64,000 bases of DNA, from assembly GCA_022315425.1 (NCBI GenBank), contig JAIUPT010000024.1:558001-622000 (forward strand). Reading direction: 5' to 3'. How positions within the stretch are numbered: position 1 is the stretch's first letter; the number at the start of each line of letters is the position of its first letter. Position numbers and translations under genes: made by a program. Under the pieces are notes generated by a model. The model was not told where the DNA came from and ran no database searches. It saw only the letters and a list, made by a program, of their open reading frames with translations. The stretch is from Pseudevernia furfuracea (taxonomy: Eukaryota > Ascomycota > Lecanoromycetes > Lecanorales > Parmeliaceae). Below, one piece after another: positions 54,135 to 64,000 of this stretch.

Positions 54135-55471
54135 AGGGGGGATAGTGTCCTGGGGTGGGAGTCCTGTGGGGACGGGCAAGGGGGGAGGGAGGGGGGGTGA
54201 GGTATTGACAATCACTCTGCCATCCAAAAACAGCACTGGACGCCCGAGATGGCAAGAGAGTTGACTGTAGTCCTGGGTTCTCACATTTTCTGGGGACAAA
54301 TTTCCCGAGATATATCAGAGTCTCTATTTACTACGATGTATCAGTGAAGCGACGTATCGGATGTGGGAGCGCAATGAATGGATGTCCTCCTGTATACTGA
54401 AGTTTGATTATTCAGAGTAGGAAACAACAGTAGAGAATACCTAATCGTGAATTTGCTCGGCTGTGATTGCCTCGAGTAGAAATTAAAAGTTTCCGCTAAT
54501 CGTTCCAAGCAATCTAAAAGAAACACACCACCAATTACGACAAGGCGGATCATGGGACGTCTCGGACTCTCGGTCGGGGAGTGGATGTGCTATGTATCAG
54601 CGAATCAAGATATGTCGTTGGTTGGATTTAGTGTACAGCCGTTAGGAGACGACCCTGCACGTACTATGTAGAGAGAGAAAAGTTTCCTGTGACATTGGAT
54701 GGAATTGTGAATTGATGGTCTTTGCCTTGCTGGCGTTGGCAACAGACTTCTGCGCCACTTGGGTAGACACCGGCAAAATACGTATGTGCTCGTTCCCATT
54801 CCCCACAATAGGACTCGATCCGCCGGCGCTGGCTCTGAGTCTACGCTGAGCAATCTTGAAGCTCCCTCTTGTACCTTTCGATGTTGAAGACTTTTGTATG
54901 AACGGCACCAGAAACGCTCTCAGGCATTGCAGATGCAGCTGCATACAAGCGCCCGTGTCCTTAACGAAAGACCGACTGAATCCAGGTCGCTGCACCCAAG
55001 GAACTCAGAGCTTGACCAATTTGTACTTGCTCGTCTTCTTTCGAGGCATGTAAGGCCACAACAGGGTATCGTGGCTATGTTGTGAATTCTACGTCGTTCA
55101 TGTCGAACAATATCCATGAATCAAATCGCCTAAACATTGGACAATCCTATCTGCGAGTAGAGGACACCGGTTGGCTTGAATGGAAGAATAGACGCCTAGT
55201 CGAATGGTAGACAGTGCGAAGTACTAAAAGATTTTATACGTGTGCACCCTCTCAGATCTGGCCAATTTGCGGGAGTTTGACTCACATTAAAGAAAATCAT
55301 CTACATACAAAAGATAGGTTTTACCCACATCAAAGAACCCTGTCTAGCCCTCAGCTACCCAAGTAGTCGGATTGGTTTTCTGCAAACTTGCCTTAAGACA
55401 CAGCAAGACAACCTTCACACACGTTCTCTATAGAATCGCCTTACAGTATAGCAAGAGTATTCCTCGGCCAC
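54135..55471. other. intergenic, 1.3 kb, no gene recognised
   Basis: Holds the 3' ends of the secreted-protein gene (+) and of the reductase gene (-). Short frames here look random. A G-rich stretch lies at 54136-54200 just after the stop. Confidence 0.55.
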
Positions 55472-56755
55472 TCAGAGTCTCGCCCTGGCAGCTTTCGCCC
55501 TCCCCTCAACATCCCTATCCACCCTCTTCTCTCCGGCCTTCTTCTCCATCGCCTCCATCATCGGCTTTGTCCTCTCAAAGATCCGCCGTATCCTCCTTCC
55601 ATTAAAATCATCCACATCATGCCCTTCAAATTTCACACTCAACGGTCCCTCCAACCCCAGAAGCGCCCTGCTCTTCCCATTGTCAAACGTCCAATCCGTC
55701 GTCGCGATTCTATAAAACTGCGCCAGCTGTCCCTGCTTCTTCGAGCGGTCCGTCGTGAAGACCGCCGTCGGAATCTTCGGCAACCACGAAGGCGGGAGCG
55801 AGCGGCGCAAATCCGCTATCACTTTGTCGTACACTCTGGGGGTGTAGCAGAGGCTTCCTAATTGCACCACACCTCTCGTGCCGAGCATCAGATGCGAAAG
55901 AGTCAGGTTCGCGACCACGTCGCCGGGGACCTCGTCTAGGATGTTGGAGCCGGAGGTGGAGCCGTGGGCCGCGTGGTAGACATCTAGTCCACCTACCGGC
56001 AACATCATGCGCGAGTAGACGGTATCGATTGGGATGCTGCCTTCGGGTCCGTAGAATTCGAATGGTTCTTTGATCGCGGGCCCGATGCTCGTCGGTCGTA
56101 CGATCGTCAGTGGCAACTCTGGGTATCTTTTGACCAACAATCGTTCCGTCAAGTGCTTGGAGTAAGCATAGGGCCATGCGAAACCTTTGAGGTATTTCGT
56201 CGTCCCTTTCGCTTGGATCTCGAGGAGTTCGGCTTCCGGGTCCCCGAGCTCGTAGATCTTCTCCGAGACGAGACCGTCGGGGAGGAAGGTGTTGGCGTAA
56301 GCGGAGGACACCTGAACGTACGACTCTAGTTTCTCGAACGATGTGGCGAGGCGAGCAAGCTCGAGGGAGGATATGCAATTGTCCGCTACCACTTTTTGCA
56401 GCGGTGCTTTGAAGCTGATGTTCGCGGCTGCGTGGATCACGATCTGCACCTTCTCAACCAACTCGGCAAATGTCCCCTCATCGATGCCGAACTGGGGCTT
56501 GGTCATGTCGCCGACCACGAGCACGAGACGGTCAGTGGCGAGCATCCGATCTGTTATCTCAGGGGACATTGTGCGCCGCCATTTTAAAATTGCGGTGGCG
56601 GGTGAATCGCGGATGAGCGCATACACTTTCTGAGTGGGAAGAGAGTGTAGCAGTTTGTAGAGAAGACAGCCGCCTAGGCCGCCGGTACCGCCGGTTAAGA
56701 GAACAGATTTAGACGAGTAGAAGTCAGAGGCGCTGGGAAGGTCTTCTGGAGACAT
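55472..56755 (-). CDS. stand-alone thioester/fatty-acyl reductase-like enzyme
   Basis: Single exon, 427 aa from the ATG at 56755; an in-frame ATG at 56911 would add 52 residues that do not look like part of the fold. The sequence is an NAD-binding-4 (Male-sterility/thioester-reductase) domain: KSVLLTGGTGGLGGCLLYKLL (cofactor motif GxxGxxG), VYALIRDSP, LVLVVGDMTKPQFGI, IVIHAAANISFKAPL, SYVQVSSAYANTFL and the catalytic YAYSKHLTERLL (YxxxK), followed by LTIVRPTSIGPAI and a C-terminal substrate domain. Such enzymes reduce acyl-CoA or carrier-bound thioesters to aldehydes or alcohols with NADPH. No adenylation or carrier domain is attached, so it acts on a substrate made elsewhere. It is 25 kb from the PKS, so a link to that pathway is only a possibility. 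No transmembrane helix was seen. Confidence 0.88.
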   Translation of the reverse strand: MSPEDLPSASDFYSSKSVLLTGGTGGLGGCLLYKLLHSLPTQKVYALIRDSPATAILKWRRTMSPEITDRMLATDRLVLVVGDMTKPQFGIDEGTFAELVEKVQIVIHAAANISFKAPLQKVVADNCISSLELARLATSFEKLESYVQVSSAYANTFLPDGLVSEKIYELGDPEAELLEIQAKGTTKYLKGFAWPYAYSKHLTERLLVKRYPELPLTIVRPTSIGPAIKEPFEFYGPEGSIPIDTVYSRMMLPVGGLDVYHAAHGSTSGSNILDEVPGDVVANLTLSHLMLGTRGVVQLGSLCYTPRVYDKVIADLRRSLPPSWLPKIPTAVFTTDRSKKQGQLAQFYRIATTDWTFDNGKSRALLGLEGPLSVKFEGHDVDDFNGRRIRRIFERTKPMMEAMEKKAGEKRVDRDVEGRAKAARARL

Positions 56756-59700
56756 AATGAACAGAAAGGGAAGATGGAGAGGTTGTTCATACCAATGCGT
56801 GTGTCGATATGTTAGTACGCCTTGAAGGAAGAGGGATTCGAGCGCTTTATCATTGCTTGCTAATGGGTCTAGAGTTGCGAGATTTGATTTGTTCATTGGA
56901 AGAAAAATCAAAATAACCTTTGAGGCTCAAATGGCGCCCATGGCCCCGTGGCGTTCAGAATCAATCTTCATGTGAGATTTCACGACATAGGAAAGGTTCT
57001 TTGAACTTATGATTCCAGATTTCGGGCCGTGAACCCATGGATACATCTGAGCGGTCTGGACTAATCCGGGTATTTTGACTGTACTGCTCAGCCTGACAAA
57101 CCTTTGATGCACTCCCATTATTAGACTTCTTAGAACCTCGCTGACTATTGAAATTCCAGCTCTTAACATCGGCGGAACCATTAAGCTAAACTAGTCTAGA
57201 CTAGTTCAGATCTCATCAGACCCGGAATAGACTATTTTGTACGGAGCCCGGCATCTGAATGGGATACAATTTGTTCATACAGCTTCAATCCGGACCAATC
57301 AGGGACTTCAAGTTAAGTTTCGGACCATTGATTGGATAATCTGCTTCGACTCGGCATTTCATCGTTTGATGGATATTCGTCATAGGTCCACTCGTGCGGG
57401 GCGACGCAGGTCCAGAACTCGTTCATCTTGACCCATCGCAACCTTATCATAGGAGACTTCCGCTCTCGGAGATCATTTTTATGATACACTTCTTCGAAGC
57501 AGGGGAAAAAGGATGGGAAACAACAGCATTGGGCAGCTGCAAAACCGAAGCTGCACTACTATGGGAGAGAGATTACACTTAGCATACGTAGTCACTGAAC
57601 GTCCGTTGCGAATCCCACTCGATACGGTTTGGCTTGAAATTCGAACCTCCAGTGGATGGATTGCCGCAGGAATCCGGACAGTCGGGAAAGCCCCACAATC
57701 CTGGTATTCCTAATCCGGAGGGTTCAGATCGCACACTAGGCACGGGTGGACGGATACTGACACTTCAACAGCGATTTTCGGCTTGGGCCAACGGCAATGA
57801 GGTGCGTACTCGGTCAGATATGGCGGACCTTTGGCTGCGAGACTGCTGCCACGATGGCTGTGGTGGAAAAGCCATCGGTTGTGTTACCATATCAAAGTTC
57901 ATCGGCAATGGAAATTTCTCGAGAAGAATTACACTGACCCGTGGTACTTCTTTTTCCCTTTTCCAGGGACGGAAAGCAATCAATGACGAGTGGCGTCCCA
58001 GACTCATGTCCTAAGCACGGAACATGATAGACTTTCGGCACATGGTGCCTTTGACTTTGAGTCTCTTTTAGCTTCGGAAGCAGTTTTCGGGATATGGGAT
58101 TTATGTAGACTGATCGAACTTCTGATGTTCGGAAATGCTGATTGGCGGTCACGATGTGGAGATCTAAGAGTGGTTCGTCGGTTCAAGTTATCGCGGCGTC
58201 ATGCATGTGTGGAGAAGCGTTTTTTGACAACTTGGGCATGAGTATGGGATGAGGCACCAAGTGCTCTATGCCTTGGCCTTCCTCGCCATTTTTGTTATTC
58301 AATTTTCAACCTGTGTTGCGAGATATTCAAACTCCGGATAACCGGAATGTCAGTCTGCTATGATGGCAATTGAAGAAAGACCTGCGAGGCAAACGCTTGA
58401 ACCCTATTCTTTAAGAACGGAGCAGATTACTATTCTCGCACCTAGTTAATGATCTTGGCTTTGGCCAACGCGTATTTTATTCTCCATCACATTCATATAT
58501 TGTCTGCTCCTTCGTCTGAGGCTTCGCAAGAGCCGGTATGGCATGTCGTATTTTCTTCTAGGAAGCTGATCGATAAAAATTGTTAGCGGCTTTGTCAGAT
58601 GTTGGTCATCAATCTCAACCGCTTTGTAGCTGCCGAACTTACTGTGGCACCAATGAACAATACATGGGCTTGAGTTCTCTTATGCAGCAACAGAGCAAAA
58701 AAGTTTCGAAAGGGTCAACCTCATGCCGCCGTTTGCGATGAGAACAATGGAGTTGGGAGATGACTAAGACGTCAAAGAGCAAGAGCATGCCGAAGTTCTC
58801 GAACTCATGCCCTTTCCAGTTCTCGATGGGGCGTTGAAGGCTTTTCGTAACATTAAGTACATCCTTCCTGTCACTGAGAAATCGAGGCACCCTTTCTTGA
58901 ATGCGCTCCGATATACCTTGAAAGGGTAGTGGATTTGACGATCTATGAACGAAACTATTCGTAATATCGCCATAACTTCTCTATATTGCCCGATCCAAGA
59001 GAGATCAACGTCGCCCTCGATCAATCAGTTAGGATTCGGAGGTTTGTTCTTGTTCTCAGTCTTCACGATTAACTCTTCGGGCTCTGCGTCAGCGAAAGAT
59101 GTTTTGTAGTAGTCTCAGTCGCAGTTTGGCGCAAGCATAATAATCTCTTTTCGGTTGCCTCACTCAAAACGTATTACATAGGGTCCTACAATTCCGCTAG
59201 CGAGCTCCCTGATGGCTTTGGAGCTGACGTTGCTATTGATGAGCGAGAAAAACTTGACACGGGACAATGGGAGAGATGAAGGCCACTCGGAATTATTCTC
59301 GACGGACCACTGTAACAGCAATGATTGAACACTGGGGATTTCGAGGCATTGAATCAATGCTGACAAAATCGATCCCGTGGTTCCATTCGGACAAGTTGCC
59401 TTCGATTCATTCGAGGTCCACTAGGGTGGACTGCTGGGGAAATGAGACTTTGCACGATATGAATGCTTCGCAGAAGTCACCTAGTTGCTCTCACCTCAAC
59501 AGCTGGAAGGTAGCCAGAGTAGACGTAGGTTTCGGAGCAAGGCTAATAATGCATAGTATTGGATCCTCATTCCCTTAGCGGCGAATTCTACCACTTGATC
59601 TTGTTTGTTCAATAGCTCTCTTACGAATTAGCAAGTTGTTGTCAATTTTTTCCAAGGTAAATGTCAGAGGGTCATGATACTCATCTGCAGCTATGCCGAC

Positions 59701-60119
59701 ACGAAACAACTATGTCGCTTTTGGATACCGCTCATTCCCCGCGTGATTTGTGCACCTTTGAACGAGGAGCTGCTCTACGTAGAACGCATAATCCAGCCAA
59801 CACATGTCATTAAGAAAGCAGTTCGAGTGAAACCGGGCGAGTCAATCCTTCGTGAGCCGTGACTGATCCTTGTAGCGACGTTTGTCTCCTCACTATTGAT
59901 ATTTGCTGCAGACACACGTTGGGATCCTCAAGGAGACTGGTGTAGAGCATCCAAGGTCTGGCAGGTACAGAGGCCGAAAAGAGAAGTCATCGTTAGAATA
60001 GCAGTGAGGTAGATTGCTTCTCTTACCATGGAGCGAGTCTTTCGATATCCACAGATTCTAGGTATCCTCTTTTCGAACCTATCACCGGCTTTTAAGTACA
60101 TATACTTTTGATCCACCGA
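56756..60119. other. intergenic, 3.4 kb, no gene recognised
   Basis: No frame shows a domain. It contains an 18-bp perfect palindrome at 57189-57206, about 430 bp upstream of the reductase start. From about 58 kb the sequence becomes more AT-rich toward the retrotransposon LTR at 60120. Confidence 0.5.
57189..57206. promoter_or_regulatory. 18-bp perfect palindrome upstream of reductase gene
   Basis: AACTAGTCTAGACTAGTT reads the same on both strands. It lies about 430 bp upstream of the reductase start codon (-). It could be a dimeric factor site or a chance event. No family match was recognised. Confidence 0.4.
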
Positions 60120-60330
60120 TGTTACGACGATATGCTCGTTCTTACAGTGGATGAAGGATAGAAAGCATGTAGATCTATGATGGGATCCATGAGGTATAAG
60201 ACCTCATGAATAATAAAGAAATGTTATAAACATCGATATAGAAGCAAACTACGATATGTAGTCGATATGTAGTCGACATGTATAAAAGAACGCTAGAACA
60301 TGTATAAAATAACCTAGACACAGTTCGACA
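60120..60330 (-). repeat. 3' LTR of the copia element, 211 bp
   Basis: Bounded by TGTTACGACG on the left and CAGTTCGACA on the right, so it has the TGT...ACA ends of an LTR, and is followed immediately by the polypurine tract complement CTCCCCCTGA. The five bases to the left, ACCGA (60115-60119), are the candidate target-site duplication. It contains a short GATATGTAGTC-type direct repeat near 60250-60280. Confidence 0.8.
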
Positions 60331-60402
60331 CTCCCCCTGACTAGTCAAGTCATATCTGAGATTATTTAAGTCTAGCTTATATCGTTCTCATTGATTCATT
60401 TT

Positions 60403-63400
60403 CTATAGTCTTAAGTCACTGAGTCTCAGCATTATAATAAACTTAACGAACTTTTCTGAAGTTAGAGACTTCGTTAGATCGTCTGTCATTATTTCCTTCG
60501 TTGAAATATAGTTATATTTGAGTGTTTTATTAATAATCAACTCTCTGACGAAGTGATAGCTGACGTTGATGTGTCTGATACGTCGATAATTAATAGAGTT
60601 CTTGATCAGGGCTATGACGCTCTAATTATCATCGTGTATCATCGTAGAATCGTCTAGATTCTAATTTAATTCAGTTATAAGAAAACGAATTCAGACGACC
60701 TTCTAGACAGTGTTCGCTGAGATCATATATTTCGTCTCAGTGATACTCTTTATCACTAATTTCTATTTAATAAATCGTCAGCTAATTGCTTTCTTATTTA
60801 ACGTGAACACATGATTCGCTATAAATCTAATATAGTCTTGATCGTCGACTTAATTAGTATTCGTGTATTTACATAATAAGATTTCGACTTTCTTATAAAT
60901 GATATCGCGATTTCGCGTATCGATTAGATATCGAAGAACTCGCTTGAAGATCTTTTAGTGAATCGCTATTGAGTTAATGTTGAATATACTAAGTTTACAT
61001 ATAGCATAAACGATATTCGAACGCGTCTTAATTATAAGATACATTAGCTAATCAATATCTAACTTATAGACGATAACGTCAGCTGAATTAGTCTGATACT
61101 TCTTTATAGCCTTTAAGAGAGTCGTATTTACGTTGACCTTCATTAAGATACTTTGTAAATTTGCGTCAATTATTTGATGAGCTTTTAACATATTCTTAAC
61201 ATGATTTAATTAATTAATTTTAATCGTTCGTTAAGCACGATTTCGTTTTATTCTTATATTTAAATAATAGATATATAAGTCTAAATTCGTGATCTTAAAT
61301 CGTTCGTATAAGTTTCTTTTGACTTAGTTAATAAGAAAACGTAGTTTAATAATCTAAATGTTATTTATATAAATAATCACGAAGATTATTTCTTGATTAG
61401 TCTTATACAGAAAGAGATATGCGTCGAATTGAGATCGAACGAAATTCAGACTAAGCAAGAACTCAGAAAGAGTCTTATATCACTTACGAGATAACTACTT
61501 AAGATTATATAGAGTCTTCAGAAGCAAGCACACCTTGTTAGAGTTCTTAACAAAGTCAGTGAGCTATTTCATATAGATTCTTTCTTTGACATCGATATAT
61601 AAAAAAGTCGTTACAATATTTATTAAATTTACTTCTTAGTCGTACTTGACTGCGAGTATTAAAAGAATATTAAAGATCGTTGACTTTATTATTTTAAAAT
61701 AGATCTCGTTATAATCAATTTCTTCTCGTTGAAGAAATTCTTTAATTACTTAACGAGTCTTAAATCTAATAATCTTATCGTTAACTTCGAACTTCTTTTT
61801 AAAGACTTAACGATCTTTAAGTATCGAGCGATTATTAAATAATAAAAAGACTAGATTTTAAATCTAATTGCTCTTCAGCGAATCTTATTCGATCTATATT
61901 ACTTTTAATTATTGTTCTCTCTCGAGATTATTAATAACTTTCTTATAAATTAATGACTCGTTATAATTATTTATAGAGCGTAAGCGATGATTATCTTGAC
62001 GAATTCTTTGATATGAAGCTTTTGATAGTCTTTTCGATTATATTTTATTGAATAACGAAGTCTCTCGTCTCGTAAATTTAGATTCTCGTTGTTAATTTGT
62101 TTCTAAATTATCTTCGCAGACGAAAGTTTAGTGATCGAGTCAACTTCGAGATCTTATAGATTCTTATTTTCTGAGATTTCTTTTATAAAACTCTAAGATG
62201 CTTTAAGAACGTCTTCGAAATAGAAATTAAGATTTCTAGAAAGTGAAATAGTGATCACGTTCTTATTCTCCTTGTTCGACACGTCGTTTTAATTCTTAAT
62301 AGACACGTCTAAAGGCGAGACGAAAGACTCAAGTTACTCTCAAATAACGTTACGTCGTCGAAGCAATTTGTGATTTTTGACGTCTCATAGTTAATATTAA
62401 TTGATTCTCTTATAATTAAGAAAAACACATCTGAATTCTTTAGACGATATCTTTTCTCGTTGCTTAGTCTTATAATCGTATACGTAACATATCAGATCAA
62501 AAGAGTGCATACGAGAGAGATTTGATTTGACTTTATATAGAGTCTCATGAGACGTCTTATTTAGTATTGAGGTGAGCGATCTGTTTATCACATATATAAT
62601 CGTTCGAAAGATCTTAATTCACAGCGCCGCTGACAGTTCTACTATAATCAGTTAAGCACGAACCCTTGTTAATAGTATATTATTGATACGCTCATTTAGC
62701 CCGTTTTGCTCTGAACAGTCTAACATAATCAACTTTTAAATAATTCTTATAAACTTTAGTTAGTCTCTTGTCTTCTCTGAATTATACTTCTCATTATTAT
62801 CTAATCGAATAATGTGAGAGATAATATTAAATTGAGTTTGAACGTACTTTACGAAGTTCTTTAGTTCGAAAAGTGCTTGATTCTTTGTCTTTAAAAAGTT
62901 CACTTAGCGATATCGAGTATTCTAATCAGTCAATGTTAAGACGTATTTAAGATCTTTAATAATCAATGAAAGACTATCTTTGTCGACAAGAAGATTAATA
63001 TAAATTCGATAAAATAAGTCGTTTACTGTTAATATGAGTTCTTTATTAAACGTCTTATATTATTTAATAAGAATATATGACTCATAGAACTTCTTCTTGA
63101 TTGATTCTACGACTTTCATTTCTATTATTATTGCTGAAAGTCTGACGACGTCGATGTAATTTAGGTGATCGAGCGTCTCATATTAGAATTTGACTGAGAT
63201 CTTCTTGTGAGGACGTTTTGTCGTTATTGTCACATATCTCGTTATATTCTTAGTCTTTATATTCTCAGCATCGCTGAGACGGAGTTTAAATAGTGTGTTG
63301 ATGAGTGCACCTTTCATAATGATGTCATTATCGTCGTCAATTACGATTAGTCGTTTCTTGACTGCATCGAAGGAGAGTTCATTGCGAATCAGAATATCAA

Positions 63401-63700
63401 GAGATAATAAATTAATGTTCATCTCTAAGCAGAAATGAATATTCTTAATAAACAAACGATATTCTTCGTCGTTGTCATCGTCATTAATAATTAGAGTATT
63501 CAATTAAATGATTTCTCTATATGTTATATACACTGTTTCTTCGTCACAGATCTTTATCTCAATTAATTCGTTCAATAGAATTAAATCTTCGCGATATTAA
63601 ATTATAAAGTATATGTAATGTAAGAAGACTGCGAAGTCAAAGTAGAAGTTAGAATTTTTGATATTGACGTTTATAACATAACAGATCTTTTTCTTTTCTT
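60403..63700 (-). pseudogene. copia pol remnants (protease, integrase, RT, RNase H)
   Basis: Minus-strand reading at 60403-60600 gives a typical copia RNase H end (RRIRHINVSYHFVREL, TKEIMTDDLTKSL, ending MLRLSDLRL). At about 61500-61750 it gives RT pieces with the order KEFLQREEIDYNEIYFKI, then a YD-stop-EVN segment, then KVCLLLKTLYNLK. A stop at 61636-61638 replaces the Trp normally following YD. At 62397-62591 INRSLTSILNKTSHETLY and EFRCVFLNYKR match the end of the integrase region. At 63183-63503 LSLDILIRNELSFDA-type sequence fits the protease-to-pre-integrase part. Multiple stops and frame changes between the pieces make this non-functional. Confidence 0.82.
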
Positions 63701-64000
63701 TATTCTTATTCTTATTTTTATTTTCAGACTTCTTCTTCTGAAATTCGATTAGTCTATCTTTGTTTTTATTACGTCAGATCTAATTAGTCTTTTCTGAATA
63801 AGTTATTTAACAGTCTTCTTTATGAAATTAGTTATATTCGTTATACTTGATTCTCTTGTTTTCGTCTTTTTCTTAAGACTTCGACTTAAAATTGAAGTTG
63901 ACGTTGAAGTTAGTCGAATTTGTCTTTTCAGCGGCCTTTAAGATCTTGAAATTAAATTAATTAATAATCAAAACCTTCTGTCTTCGCTCCCTGTTCAAAA

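Larger units (their letters stand above)
60120..64000 (-). mobile_element. Ty1/copia LTR retrotransposon, RIP-like decay, right end off window
   Basis: A minus-strand copia element. From its 3' end: LTR 60120-60330, a polypurine tract (AGGGGGAG on the minus strand) at 60331-60338, the RNase H tail ending at a stop at 60403-60405, reverse transcriptase around 61400-61860, an integrase-region fragment at 62397-62591 and a protease-side fragment at 63183-63503. Order protease-integrase-RT-RNase H identifies copia rather than gypsy. The body is very AT-rich with many stops where conserved Trp or Gln codons should be, the signature expected from C-to-T change at CpA. The 5' LTR and gag lie beyond 64000. 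The element cannot be active. Confidence 0.9.

Noticed and set aside
53388..54299. 303-codon minus-strand frame
   Set aside because: Antisense to the secreted-domain exon; composition and low complexity indicate a shadow.

Overview
The window is nuclear DNA of a filamentous ascomycete (Pezizomycotina). The evidence is: small GT...AG introns of about 50-120 nt in most genes, a modular highly reducing polyketide synthase (HR-PKS), Pth11/rhodopsin-type membrane proteins, GPI-anchored and Ser/Thr-rich secreted proteins, and an AT-rich Ty1/copia retrotransposon full of in-frame stops in the manner of repeat-induced point mutation (RIP). Species cannot be fixed from sequence alone. All exon structures were read by eye from splice signals, reading phase and remembered family patterns; no alignment was run.

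Layout: 1-20 kb holds a rhodopsin-like membrane protein (978-2284, +), a short-chain dehydrogenase (4403-5464, +), two secreted proteins on the minus strand (6855-8251 and 8898-10115), a small GPI-anchor candidate (12069-12798, +), a BTB/POZ protein (13370-14366, +), a secreted double-psi beta-barrel protein (16494-16985, +), a small unknown gene (18116-18578, +) and a second, frame-broken rhodopsin-like gene (19153-19797, +).

20.9-30.8 kb is a compact biosynthetic locus. A five-exon HR-PKS with order KS-AT-DH-ER-KR-ACP and no methyltransferase (20975-28127, -) is divergent from an FSH-type serine hydrolase (29879-30786, +). They share a 1.75-kb intergenic region that carries three copies of a decamer and one CGG-N7-CCG site. 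The hydrolase is a good candidate for the trans-acting enzyme that releases the chain from the synthase, which has no thioesterase of its own.

30.8-33.7 kb is a gene-free, repeat-rich block: a G-quadruplex-type G tract, a telomere-like TTAGGGG array, a 64-nt near-perfect hairpin, and TGAG and 8-bp AT minisatellites. 33.7-46.7 kb has a 695-aa disordered probable nuclear protein (-), a secreted Thr/Ser-rich protein (-) and an 886-aa multi-pass membrane protein with a Cys/Asn-rich ectodomain (+). 46.7-48.6 kb contains a long pyrimidine triplet repeat.

48.6-56.8 kb has an SRR1-like protein (-), a PD-(D/E)XK-nuclease-like protein (-) divergent from a 289-aa unknown gene (+), a small secreted protein with an unclear N-terminus (+), and a stand-alone thioester-reductase/fatty-acyl-reductase-like enzyme (-). 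After 3.4 kb without recognisable genes, the window ends inside a minus-strand copia element. Its 3' LTR is 60120-60330 and its 5' part runs off the right edge.
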